Translations under genes and position numbers: made by a program
DNA from: Anthonomus grandis grandis
Lineage: Eukaryota > Arthropoda > Insecta > Coleoptera > Curculionidae
Length of the DNA stretch: 64,000 nucleotides
Assembly: GCF_022605725.1 (NCBI RefSeq)
Contig: NC_065548.1
Coordinates: forward strand, 15,533,644-15,597,643
Reading direction: 5' to 3'
The notes under the pieces: model-generated
The model's input: the letters and a program-made list of their open reading frames with translations, nothing else
What the model was told of the DNA's origin: nothing
The model's database searches: none
Part shown: one piece after another, positions 12,301 through 23,361 of the stretch
How the letters are laid out: every line of letters starts with the position of its first letter
Numbering within the stretch: position 1 is the stretch's first letter

Positions 12301-15300
12301 CAATATCAAGAAATTATACATAAATCAGATACTACTTTTGATAGATAGATCTCTTTAAATTGAGTTTATGGGTGCGCACTCAAGAAACCAATATGCTTCA
12401 TTAAATTGTTCACCTGATTTTTTAGGTCTTCCTTCCTGATTATCTCAATGAAACAGCGTTGAAATCAAAGCTTCCTGTGAAATACTCTTCGTTTCGCCTT
12501 ATTTAGATACCGAAAACACTACTCGGGCTAAAAAACCAAGGAAGGGTAACGAAACGTAAAAAATTGCAGGCAGCTGAGCACAGAACCGGTGGGTATTGTT
12601 ACATTATGAATGAACGGCCAAGCATGGTGTGCTATGAGCGAGACTACCGCCTTTAAAATAAAAGAAATTAAGAAACTTTAAAGAGATTATTTTCGTGTTA
12701 GAATTGTTCGGTGTTGGTTTACAAAATTTACATTCTAGGAATTATATAGGTCCTATTTTTTCATTATTTACAATCAAGTTTTATCTATTTTTAATGAACA
12801 ATTTCATATATTATTCTCATAACATAAACAGCTTCTAAGTTGGAGAAACTAAAATTGTAACTGGTTCATTATGCCTTGTTTAAAAATTGACAACTAGGTA
12901 TCTAGCTCCCTACATTTGAATGATGTTGCATTCTGAATTCTTTAGTGATGTCTAGACAATACTTGGCTATTCAAGAAAGATTAATTAAAGACACTACTAC
13001 AAGACCCTCCTTAATAACAATTTTTAAAACGGGACGGCGAGACCCAAATTTCCAAAGACCAAAATGCAAAGAATTTTCTGAGAAATCCAAAAACTTAAAA
13101 GTGATCGGACCACGGTATAATCATCATTTTTCGCACCGTGGGAAACGGAGCGGCCTCGGATCTCTTCTAAAATAAATTAGACCATAATCTCCGATTCGTG
13201 TTCGGTTAAATCACGCGTAAAGAATTAGAATTGGAGCCGATTAATTTCGAAATTATCTCACAGGTAATATGTTGTATTAATATGAGTTAATCGTTGTCTC
13301 GAAAAAGATTTCGAAAAACTGACAGGCTTTAACGACTTGTCGAGCAGGAGGTAATAAAATTTTAACGATTCAAATCTGAAACAACGATTTTAAGATCTGT
13401 AATTATAGTCGGTTTTCTCAATTTAATTTTATCTATAACCTAATTAAAAGTAACGTTTCCACTTTATTTCCCTACGTACGTCATTATGACGCTATATTTT
13501 AGTTGGAAAACTAAATTATCAATGGTTTTACGTAAAGAATCAATAAAATGTGGGCGCTTTTGTTCTGTTATCCCTGAATGTGACATTGCAGACCGTAGCA
13601 TATGGGGATACTCCAGGCCTTATTTTTCTTCGCCATAAGCACTTCTTCGCCTTGAAGTGCGGTATTGTAATTATTTTTGATTTAAAGGCGGCGTAAATGA
13701 ATGAAAATGTCGTGGATAACAAAAGGGTACTATACCGACAACAAGGACTTTTTACAAGCCAATGCTTCAGGGGTAAAGACGAATTTCTACACCTTATATC
13801 CGGTTTCCGGTCTGTTCGCACGTGCATGTTTAAGTGCATATAGCTTAGATCCTTTGGGCGTACCTATATGTAGTTTCTCCCTGTTATTTTAAGTAGGTTG
13901 TTTCATAATCTTATATTACAGTCTAGGTAAATATATAAAAAAACACAATAATGGGCATCATATATGAATATTTGCATTTCAATAATTTAAAACATGCATT
14001 GCAAATGGGAGACGAGCTGGAATGTTTAATAGCAGTTTGTTCAACATATTTGCCAATTGTTAATGGCAAGTTTTAGTGTGAAATATTTCAATATTTTGCA
14101 TTAACGGTAGCAGTGTAAAATGTATAAAAAATCAGCTTTTTTTCTGATTATTTTCCTGTAGAATCACCCCTAGTGCAAAATATATATATACATATAGGTT
14201 TTATCGAGCTGGGGCCATTCAGGGCACAACGCTCATTAAAATTGGCCCTGGAGCTCTGTCTGAAATTTGTCAGCAGCACAGTTTAGTTTAAAGGGGAAAA
14301 TAAAATTACACAGGCGGATAATGGGGAAAGCATATTAAACATACCATGTACGTCAAAGGCATACTGGGGAAATAACGATGTTTAAAAGGTTTTATGGCAC
14401 TGGCTTTGTATATAGAATGTTTTCATTTAGGGTAAAACAATTGAGATAATTGAAATTGGAAAACTGTTTTTACAACAGTTCACTTTTTTTTTATATATAT
14501 TAATAAAACATGTTTTTCTGTGACTTTTTGGAATATTTCAAAAATTATAATATTAAATCAAAATATAATAAAGAAGTTACGCTTTAACATACATGCGAAG
14601 GTGTAAATTAGTATAAAAGGTTTTAAACTGTTAATCGATAAACGTAAGAAAACTTTAAAGTAACTATTGTCCGAAAAATAACAATCGGTCACCAGTATGT
14701 TTGTTTATAAATGAGAATAACAGTTTATTCCACGCGATTTAAAATAATTTAATTTTTAAGGTTTCTTTCTTTTGGCACCATTCTCACCATTACCGGAAAA
14801 TTGCCGTTGTTAAATATAATTTGCATCGAAAAGTCTCCGAGATCCAATTTCCGCAAGGAATCGTATAAGGATTTTTTAAAGACTAAAAAGTTAATTGCGC
14901 TCATTATAATACACTAATAATTTACGCAAACGGTAACCGATTTACATACGTGGGAGACTGGTTTTCCGGTTACTTCTATACCTACGTAATAATGTTCTTT
15001 GGCATACGGAAGTCATTATTATCATTAATTAGTTATCTTTGTGTAATGTGTTAGCGATCCAGCGTGTTATGTTTAACTGTAAAGTTATTATTGTGCCGCT
15101 GAATCTTTATGGAAAAAGTATTAACATGTTGCATTTATTATACTCGTATGGCCAATTATCAAAATGATATGAATTATTGTGTTAAATATAAAATGGTAAT
15201 CAAGTAATAGCAGATTTGTAAAACGTCCCGATTTGGTCAAACATTAAAAACTACTTTAACCAAAATATAAAATTACCATAACCGATTATTGGTAGGAGGA

Positions 15301-18300
15301 GTTTCTAATGCCTAAATAACATGTAGAGTGTATTTATACAAAAAAGTTTTTTAGTAGAATTACCCAAGGGTTTTAATTTAATCCGACCCTCGACTGCCAT
15401 CCCACACAGACATAGAGTAAGGGCGGGCTGAAATCCTAAATTAAGTCCTTGGAAAATTTGAAAATGAAATTGACACACGTGCTCCCCTGTGGCATATCCA
15501 GATTTAGATCCCAATGCTGACACATGTTCAGTTATTTTATCTTTTAATTTACGTTATAAATAAATTAAATAAGCCAAAAAACACCATTTTACTAATTATC
15601 AACAACGGACGAAATGATAGGGTTCGTATATAATTTTATCGCGCGCCACACCTCTTCAATTTAAATATATCACGATAAAAAAATTCAAGGGGCGTCAAAG
15701 AGATTTCTTTTTTAAAACGTTTTTAATTATTATTGGCCCACCGATACGATATGTCCCGTGAATGTTTACTGAATTTTCCATTTACTATTTTAAGCACCTC
15801 AAGCACATAAAATTAATTGAATTTCTAGCGCGAGGCTTATCGCTACCCAGTAGTTAAATTCTTGGTAAGGTAAAGTGATTGGTAGTACCGAGTCGTACCA
15901 GAGGTATTCGAGAAGTACTTTATCAAATTTCCATATAAAGAACCTCAGGATTATTATCAGATTATCGAAAAATCCTTTTTTTCCAGGAATTACAAATTAA
16001 AAAAAATTAAAGAAATCTTTGAAGTCTGAAAAGACGTCCCAAGTTATGTGCGATTGTCTGTGAGGAAAGAAAGTAATTATACCGAGCAGCTGACAAATTT
16101 CTTTTGACTGTCTATTTGAAAAAAATATAAATGGCTTCAGCTATTTGTAGGTACATAACAACTTGCACTATACTAATGGAAAAAATGATCCTCTTTATAT
16201 TGTTCATTGTGCTTCTGTAATTTCTTATCTGGTTCTCTCTGCCAAATGAGTTCGAACCCATCGAACCCATCCGTATCATAGCAAAGCAAGCGCTTAGTAA
16301 GGATTTAAAAAATAATGAATTTATTGAAGTTGTTGGAAAAGGTATATTGAAGGAAGTCAGGGTCATAGTATAGAAATATTAATTGTAGAGACATTATGCA
16401 AAAAAACATTCAATAAATAAAATAATATGCCAAAATGCTGGACGAGAAATTTATTGCACTCAAGAGTAGTTTAGACTAATCAAACAAAAACTTGGTCAGG
16501 GGGTTGTTGGACCATACCTTTTTCAAGACAACTGTCACTGGAGAAGCAGATACATGCTTATATTGGAAAAAAGGATTAGGGTGTTCTCCCAAAAAATAAT
16601 CAAAAAAAATTAGCAACTAAACTTCTTAACATACCCCCGTATGCGTGCTAAGCTCCAAGAAAGCCGTCGATTCTTTGTGACGTCGTAGCAGGAACACCAT
16701 GTTCACTGTTTTCCCACGGTATACTCTCGATGGTGAGCATCTTCCACCAAGGCGGCTTTATAATGGTCGTGTCGTTACATTACGTAAGCCAACAATGTTT
16801 ATGGTGAGGTCGCGCATAGACGGAGTGTCTGAATTCCGATAAATCTGCTCATTATCGGTTTATTGATTAGTCATCAATATTAGTCAGGTTTAATGGTATA
16901 TCTGATAGGATTATTACCTAAGGGAAACATCAGAAGAGCCTAAGTGATTAAGGTTAAGTTTTGAATTTAATTAAGGCTTAGATGGTAATGAACTGAAGGT
17001 TATAATTAAGACGGTTATTGGTGAAGGCAGCCGCGAAACATCACTCTGTATTTTAAATATATATCAGAGTTTTCCTGGAGTTTAAATACCAAACGTTTGC
17101 AAGTATTTATAGAGTTTATGCAATATGAAGACTTGCTGAACAAATAATTTCTAGACCTCGTAACGCCACTGTCTTATTCACGCGATACCAATAAATCTTG
17201 GCAGGGTTTCACTTTTTGCCGTACCTACACTCTTTTACCGTTTACATTTCGATTTGTGTTTTAACCTTTACCCTTTAACAGCCCCTAGGCCGATTTATAT
17301 CCATATTGAGAATGCCAATACACTTTACAATCATTTACATACCTATAAAGTTATTACATTTTCCTGCTTGTAAACAATAAATTGCAAAATACAGTTGAAA
17401 AACAATATAGTCTTTTTGAAAGGGGGATATCAGATGAAAATATTGTAAAAACTCATGTTCATTAAAGTTATTTAGCTCTTCCGAATGCTTGAGTTTCACC
17501 CTCTTTTTCCGCAGCATCCCCTAACCCCTGCACATTTACTTTGAGGGATTTAACCACGTTCCTTTGCTCCCGAAAATAAACCCGGGGCGTTTTCATATTC
17601 GTGGGTCGTAGAAACCTCACATTAGAGACATCTGTCTAGGACGGAAAATCTCCCGAGATATCTTTCGCATCTGTCCTAGAGAAGGCACCCTAATAATAAA
17701 ATCTAGGGGGAGGTTTTGCAAGACTCCGGATATTTTATATTGAAGGAAAAGCTTGGGTATACGTACTTGACATCAAAAGCATTAAGGAATTTTCATTTAT
17801 TTATTAGTAGAAAATAACTGTAGGTTAAATAAATTAAATGGCTTGGATCAAGTCTATCGCAGAAATTTCAGACCTATGTAAGACTTTTAACTAAAATTTT
17901 ACTCGAATATTTCATACTGAAGGAAAAGCTTGGGTATACGTACTTGGACCTCAAATACATTGAGGGATTTTACTTTATTTATTAGTCAAATAAATGAAAT
18001 AAATAACTGTGCTGACTTGTCAGACAACGTCTTTATGTACTGTAAAAATACATCCTTAGACATCCTTAAAAAAAATAAATTTCTTTGTATTTAATTAGTT
18101 GTTTTGAGGTTTATTAAAGGCCTTTTTGGTACACAAAGAAAAAACTTATTATCAAAATTGGATATCCCACCCATCCCGTCAAGACCAATGGATTCCAATA
18201 ATACATTTTTATTTGTTCTTAAAAATTAATATTCTTAAAAATATAATCAGAAGTTTAAAAGAAAAACAAGCACCGAACTTGTGTTAATCCCTTTAAGCTT

Positions 18301-21300
18301 AATTTCATTATTCATTACACAGAGACAAAATGTAAAACTTTAAGACCTTCACTGCCAAAACTCCCTTTTGCTCTATAGTTGTGGGTGCTTCAAATTTACT
18401 AGAGCTAGAACAGCATTAAAAACCCTATTTACTCCTGTGTATTCCCAGGAGGAGTATAAAGGGGCAATAACTCATAAAAAACCAATTTATTTTTAAAATA
18501 GAAAAGTACCCCGTTAATGATGCCGCCTCAATGGCATCAACTTTTCCGTTAATGTTGTCAGTTTATTTTGGAACTCGGTGTGTGAGTTCATATTTTATTA
18601 TCACCACATTTTCGATGTGTCTGGCCCGAACAGCTGCTAAGATATATCAAGAGTTATCAAGTAGGTGTAAAAATATAAACAAATCGTTGTCAAAAAAAAT
18701 TGTGTGCAATCTGGGTGGATATCCTATTCTTAGACCTTATATAAATTTATGATTCTCGCAGTGATTGGTCGACGAATCGGCCACACGAGGCAAAGAAAGA
18801 CCGTGAGAAGATGCCTTTTTCACACAAAGAACGCAACGTCGCAATATGGACACGGGGAATCTTCATATTTTCTTTTTTCTTCTCTCTTCGCCCCATCTCG
18901 ATACGTCATATTTTGTTCTTTTATGGTCTCACGCTCCTCACAATGAGCGCAGTTAATTATCACGTTAAAGGCAAACAAGCGGTGATCTGAGATTGTTTCA
19001 GTTCACTTACGTTTGTCTTTTTGTTTTTGCCGTTAAGAATCACTTAAGCCCGAATAGCAATCATAAATTTGACATCATGTTACAAAAATGCGATTAAAAT
19101 TCAATAAAGAAACCATAAAGATTTATCACAAACTTGAGATGGAAGATTTTCCCATACTTTACATGTTTACAGAAGTACCCAGGCCTGAATAATTACCATA
19201 CCTAATGTGGTTTTTGGGTAAACATAATAGCTTTTAATGGGCAGTGCCTTTATTTTTTTATTTACATAAATACTTGGTATGGCGCTGAAAACTTGTAAGT
19301 TTCGACTTTCTCATGAATGTTTTTTTTTTCATTTCTAAGCCAAACAATTATGAAAGAAAAACTGAGAGTAGCGGCAGTATAATCCCACAATCTTTTCATG
19401 TTCATCACATATGACAGTAATTTTTTACATGAATGATTAATGTGATATCTGCAATTACGATCAAATCAATTAATCATTGGATTAGTTCCAGCAAATAAGC
19501 GATGCTTCATCGATTAAACTTCTTACAGCCTATATGAAGTATCTTCTAATGGTCCCCTCGTGAAACGCTTGCTGAAAACCGTTAGTGAATTGTCGGAAAT
19601 GTATTTACGGTCCCCCTGTTTGTTGTCATTGTAACACGTGACTTGTTAGATACATTTGAATAGAACTGATAAAGATGTTAACTGTAATAAATTCTTATAT
19701 ATAACCCAAAATAATTAAGGAAATTTTAAACAAAATTTCAGACGAATTTACCAACTTTTAAAAAATTAAATTAAGAGCTCGTTTCAGCTGAATAGCTTTT
19801 TTGATTGCCCCTTAACCTATAAAATGAAAGAGGAATCCTAATAAAAACGATTGCTCCAGTTTGCCTAAAATCAATACCGAGCCGCAAATCCGCAATCAGT
19901 TTACCTGTTACAATACTTATTTATAAAATTTCGAAAACCCGGATATTTAAGCCGTATTGCATCAACAAAAAAAAACGCAACGGTTAATGTAAATTAGCAC
20001 ACGCATTTCGGTTGTTTACGGTTTCTATGTCTGCATAAAATTAACCCGGTCAAATTAATTTGCCAGTTCATCAATAATTAATCCAATTAACCCCGTAAGT
20101 TATTATAGCTAATTGCGCAAAACTTAGACGGGCCGCTAACCCGAATTATATCCGGCTGACGAAAAACGTTTGCAAATTTAAATTGCTTAATATCCTCGTG
20201 AAAATTGTAGGATTGTGGGTGTGTCAGGGTGGATGGCATATTAAAATAATATGGAGATTAGCAATACTGATCAATCAATGAATGCGTTGTCGCCGCTTCC
20301 ACTTAAAACTGCCAATGTGTTTGTAATATTAAATGTGGGGTGTTTATTATATGTGAAAAAAGAATGCAGTTGAAATAAAAACATAAAATTAAAAAAAAAT
20401 CATAAATTTCAAAAGGAACTATGCGATTACTCAACGTTTTCGGAGGTCCCTAGGAAATAAATATTGTAGAATTGATGATGATGTAAAAGTAAACGAATTA
20501 AAAATATTCGAAATAGACAACTGGAAGAACGACAAAAAATATTGTCAACAATTAACTGTTTTAAATGCAATAAGCCTGTAACAAGTGAAAAGTCCTTTTC
20601 AATCACCAGACCTGAATCCCCTGAAGAATCTCGTTCATAGAGTTCATAGAGACACGAACATTCAGCTGCATAGAGTTTACAGCAAAGATTATTATTTCAA
20701 ATTCTTCATTTTTGTAGACATTATGATCTTAGAAAACACCAAGAAAGCACATAATATTTATATTTCAATAGTGGTGAGTTGCAATGATAAATTCTATCTA
20801 ACTTTTAATGCTTAGTATAGGGATTATGAAAGCTATAGCATCATATAGCGCAAGAATATAGATCTGAATCCAGTGAAGAATCTCTAATATCATATCGACA
20901 CGAAGACGATCATTCAACAGTATAGAGTTTATAGCAAAGATTATTATTTCAAATCCTATTTCAATACCACTAGGTAATATTATATGAAATTTGTATATCA
21001 ATTGATAACAAGTTTTAGCCCACTTGTGATCAACAATGACCTTTTATTAATACCAATATAACTATAAAAAAGCCTAGAAGTCCAACTGTCAACAGAACAA
21101 CACTTATAAAAAAAGTTGTCACATTAGAAATCCAGAAGACATTCAAACAGGAAAAAAATTGTTGGTACACCATGTATGATGTAATATATGTCAATCTATA
21201 CAGACAATTGACAGCATTTTAAAATATAACAAAGAACATTGTAACAGAAGAGATACACACCTAGTCCCATCTTCTTCTTGATTTTCTTGAGGACCTTCAT

Positions 21301-21390
21301 CTTCTTTAACGGCGAAAACCCTTTTTTGTCCTTACACTCGACGTTTTCTGCTTGGCACTGCTGACAAGCCTGCTCGTTTTTTACACCCAT
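9053..21390 (-). CDS. neur: neuralized, E3 ubiquitin ligase of Notch signalling
   Basis: Eight coding exons join in frame to 686 codons: 21390-21261, 11767-11595, 11492-10874, 10809-10443, 10357-10154, 10095-9990, 9908-9711, 9316-9053 (stop TAA 9055-9053). Every border is GT/AG and every phase fits. Residues 1-43 include a basic helix (KKMKVLKKIKKK), which in fly Neuralized binds phosphoinositides. NHR1 spans about 58-217 (LPPLLFHNVHG ... VEFVDIRHQL), a Pro/Gln linker about 218-285, NHR2 about 293-447 (ending LWAFFDIYGSTQRIRVL), a Ser/Pro-rich region about 450-630, and a C3HC4 RING at 633-673 with zinc ligands C633, C636, C648, H650, C654, C657, C670, C673, then the conserved tail RAVIRDVIRTY. 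NHR1 binds Delta; the RING drives its ubiquitination and endocytosis at the plasma membrane of the signal-sending cell. Length is close to the fly protein (754). The first intron is 9.5 kb. Confidence 0.95.
9403..9440. repeat. 19-bp perfect tandem duplication in a neuralized intron
   Basis: The unit CATTTTCGTATGTCTCAAA occurs twice head to tail in the intron between neur exons 7 and 8. Confidence 0.9.
10154..10809 (-). CDS. neur: neuralized exons 4-5, NHR2 domain
   Basis: Exon 4 (10809-10443) and exon 5 (10357-10154) carry most of NHR2: FCQGYVFTARPIQIGERVAV, LGLGLTSCDPGSL and, after the 85-base intron, LWAFFDIYGSTQRIRVLSG. The remainder is a Ser/Asn-rich linker towards the RING. Confidence 0.93.
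10874..11767 (-). CDS. neur: neuralized exons 2-3, NHR1 domain
   Basis: Exon 2 (11767-11595) and exon 3 (11492-10874), separated by a 102-base intron, encode the first neuralized homology repeat. Landmarks are LPPLLFHNVHGENIRIFRDG, VESFCKGIAFSSRPV, SNNWSGVIRIGFTSNDP and VWALIDVYGNSTAVEF. The end of exon 3 already starts NHR2 (MPLHRTRGRNVRFC). The 78-codon ORF at 11570-11806 is a wrong-frame shadow of exon 2. Confidence 0.93.
16495..16860 (+). mobile_element. Tc1/mariner-type transposase remnant (inside neur intron 1)
   Basis: Frameshifted + strand text reads VVGPYLFQDN in one frame and TTVTGEAD in another, matching the 'GP+FF..tVTG..YL.+L' block of insect HTH/DDE transposases. Further degraded coding-like sequence continues to about 16,860. 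The copy is dead and no inverted repeats were found. Confidence 0.35.
17728..18009. repeat. direct duplication of ~95 bp in neur intron 1
   Basis: 17,728-17,822 and 17,907-18,009 share long blocks including GGAAAAGCTTGGGTATACGT, and both continue into TTTATTTATTAGT and AATAACTG. Spacing is about 180 bp. Confidence 0.75.
20585..20960 (+). mobile_element. Tc1-like transposase C-terminal remnant with internal duplication
   Basis: The + strand reads FQSPDLNPLKNLVHRVHRD, the SPDLNPIE.LW signature that carries the region of the last catalytic acid in Tc1-family transposases. A second, more decayed copy follows at 20,861-20,957 (LNPVKNL; same TATAGAGTTTAYAGCAAAGAT block). No terminal repeats are visible. 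Confidence 0.5.
21261..21390 (-). CDS. neur: neuralized exon 1, N-terminal basic segment
   Basis: ATG at 21390 opens 43 codons ending MKVLKKIKKKMGL and a single G before the donor CTAG|GTGTGT at 21260. The leftover G joins the CT that opens the exon at 11767, completing an alanine codon in frame. The basic stretch aligns with KKKMHLLKKIKKRFGL of fly Neuralized, which also lies just before the first NHR. An in-frame TAG 18 bases upstream supports this start within the exon, unless a splice acceptor lies between. The acceptor candidate GGGGTAG|GAAG (21410-21409) would join it to a noncoding leader. Confidence 0.85.
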
Positions 21391-21598
21391 AAATGCTTCA
21401 GCAACTTCCTACCCCAAAATCAATCCTCTGACACATTAATGCAAACGCGACCGTATCGAAAGCTTTACGAAAGTCACTGGTTACACTTTTAAAAGTCACT
21501 AAGTTGATCCGGACAGTTCACTAAACGAATGTTTCTTGAGTGATTGTTAATGTTTCATAAAAAAAATGTAAACCCGGCAAATGTCACCTTAAACTTAC

Positions 21599-21675
21599 GT
21601 ACTTTCGCGACCCCCCAGAGCTGGACTGAATGTAGACAAACTACGTTCGATCGACTCCGAATCTTGTTTCGGACT
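21599..21675 (-). other. candidate noncoding first exon of neuralized
   Basis: It is bounded by the initiator match at 21675 and the donor GTAAGT starting at 21598. It would splice to an acceptor at 21409 or slightly upstream, 20-40 bases before the neur ATG. Inferred only from signals; transcript data would decide. Confidence 0.3.
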
Positions 21676-21677
21676 GA
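21643..21677 (-). promoter_or_regulatory. candidate neuralized core promoter (Inr + DPE-like)
   Basis: On the - strand TCAGTC at 21677-21672 matches the arthropod initiator, putting +1 at 21675. GAACGT at +28 to +33 (21648-21643) fits five of six DPE positions. No TATA box is needed for this class. An inverted CCAAT (GATTGG) lies upstream, and the surrounding 250 bases are CpG-richer than the flanks. Downstream AC|GTAAGT at 21599/21598 is a strong donor for a noncoding first exon of about 77 bases. Confidence 0.35.
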
Positions 21678-22019
21678 CTGCTTGGCTGTGGCGCATTTTA
21701 CAGCAAAAGAGGTTCGATATATTGGTGGGGGAGTGGGACAGATGTCGGCACGCGTCCACGACCAATCGGAGACGAGACACACGCCAACTGTGATCATACC
21801 GGCAGAAGGTTTTGAAAAGCAGATGTGATATAGAGGGATAAGTTTCTCAAAAAAGGTTACTTTTTGGTTTTGGTCACCTCAGTTTTTAGGAATTGATACC
21901 TGAAATTGAAAATTTGGGATTTTCCAACCAGATATGAGTAAGGATTGGTGAATAGATGTAAATTGCATAGATAAGGAAGGTAATTTGAATCCCATTATCT
22001 ATATAGAAGAGCAATTCTT

Positions 22020-22975
22020 CTTATTTTATTTTAATTGTGACATTAAATAAAATAGTAAATGAATATACATTTCAAAATAGCGAGACTAATTACACAAGCT
22101 TACTAGGTGAACTACTAAATAGAGTAGCTTGGTGACAATAAGTACAATGTTTGGCTGTATTCTATAGCTTTCGAAAGGTATGTGCAGCTATTCAACTTGC
22201 ACTTGTATTGTTCCACATACTCTTATAATTTAGAAATAAATTAAAAGGAAATCAGGAAAAAAAATGAGTAGTCTGTACCACTCAATGAAATTATCATTTA
22301 GTAGCATAATACGTGAAGCATAGAAAATCAATAGTAGCATAACTTTATTGGATATGATTAATACCTTTTACAGAGAAATACATATTCGGCATTTGAATTG
22401 AAAATGTAAATGTAAAATATCAAGAAAATATAGATCCAGTAAAAGTAAAAGCCAGGCATGAAACGGCATACATCCAGGCACAAAGCGAGCAATGAACCCT
22501 AAAAAATTGAATTATTTTATTTTTAAATAAAATAGTAAAAGCTAATGCACGTGTTGGTCTATTTGTCAGTTTCTGAATGTCTACCCAGCTATTAAACTTA
22601 TATAAAAACTATACAAAGCATAATAGTCAAAGTACAGCAAACCACTTGTATTGTTCCTCAAACTTTGATAACTTCATGGACGGAAATGCTATTTCTTAAT
22701 ATACAGCGGGTGTCAAGCCAAATTAAATAAATTATACAAAATAAACTTATGATGAATGACCAGCATCACTTAGGGGTAACACTTTAGCATTTGAAGCATA
22801 AAAAATTAAAAGTAGCATAACTTTATTGGATATGATCAATGGCTTTTAAAAGAAAATATTCAGAAGCTGAATTTAAAATGTAAAAGTAAAATCCAGACAT
22901 CAAACGGCATAAACCCAGACATAAACTACTAGTAAGCAACGAACCCTAAAGAAGTGAATTATTTTACTTTAAGTG
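22020..22975. repeat. decayed tandem duplication, unit about 480 bp
   Basis: Two head-to-tail units (about 22,020-22,505 and 22,507-22,975) share AGTAGCATAACTTTATTGGA, AAACGGCATA, ACGAACCCTAAA-like and CTTGTATTGTTCC blocks in the same order. Overall identity is roughly 70-75 percent by eye. No coding is seen. Confidence 0.6.
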
Positions 22976-23195
22976 CGGGGCTTAAAGAAGTATGAGCCAA
23001 CTTACGTCATATTAGTAAAAAGGAAGCCTGAAAAGATTTTTGCCTATTCTCTCAGTGATTAGGACCTGCATGGAAATTTATTATGGACTGTGTTCTACTG
23101 AATTTCTGTAATCAAATAATTCTTTTCCTTTTATAGTTCTTTCATTTAATAAACATAATAATTTTGTTTTTGAAGGTGGTAGACAATGGTACAGT

Positions 23196-23361
23196 GAAAA
23201 CATCTTGTCGGACTTGCATTGTCTTATTTATTTAATGTAACACGACGTTTCGGTGACTGACTGAGTCAGTTTACACTTGATTACGGTTGGAGATACTTAC
23301 CAACCGAAACATCGTGTTACATTAAATAAATAAGACAATGCAAGTCCGACAAGATGTTTTC
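23196..23361. repeat. 166-bp hairpin: 59-bp inverted arms, 58/59 match
   Basis: The left arm 23,196-23,254 and right arm 23,303-23,361 are reverse complements except for one base (CGACG versus CGATG). The 48-base spacer contains GACTGACTGAGTCAGT. The arms include TTATTTATTTAATGTAACACG and the CCGAAAC(G/A)TCG motif. A transcript would fold into a long near-perfect duplex. No target duplication was identified. Possibly a snap-back repeat or a small foldback element. Confidence 0.9.

Larger units (their letters stand above)
11768..21260 (-). other. neur: neuralized intron 1 (9.5 kb), probable regulatory intron
   Basis: The intron contains no supported exon. It holds a transposase remnant (16,495-16,860), a Tc1-like remnant (20,585-20,960), a direct duplication (17,728-18,009), and GC-richer unique stretches near 13.1-13.3, 14.9-15.1, 18.7-19.0 and 19.97-20.3 kb. 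Matches to the proneural E-box RCAGSTG lie at 12090-12096, 12570-12576, 16086-16092, 18630-18637 and 20663-20669. Su(H)-type YGTGRGAA matches lie at 13137-13144, 16711-16718 and 18802-18809. CACGTG occurs at 15476-15481 and 19635-19640. In flies neur is a direct proneural target; control from this intron is inference. Confidence 0.5.

Noticed and set aside
13540..13892. Opposing 99- and 63-codon ORFs in neur intron 1
   Set aside because: Overlap on opposite strands without motifs or splice signals; most likely chance.
16201..16300. B-box-like GAGTTCGAACCC suggesting a second tRNA
   Set aside because: No matching A box, anticodon arm or acceptor stem could be built.
21544..21828. 94-codon + ORF and overlapping - ORFs of 80 and 61 codons
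   Set aside because: Overlapping open frames on both strands reflect GC-richer promoter DNA with few stops; none has a recognisable motif.
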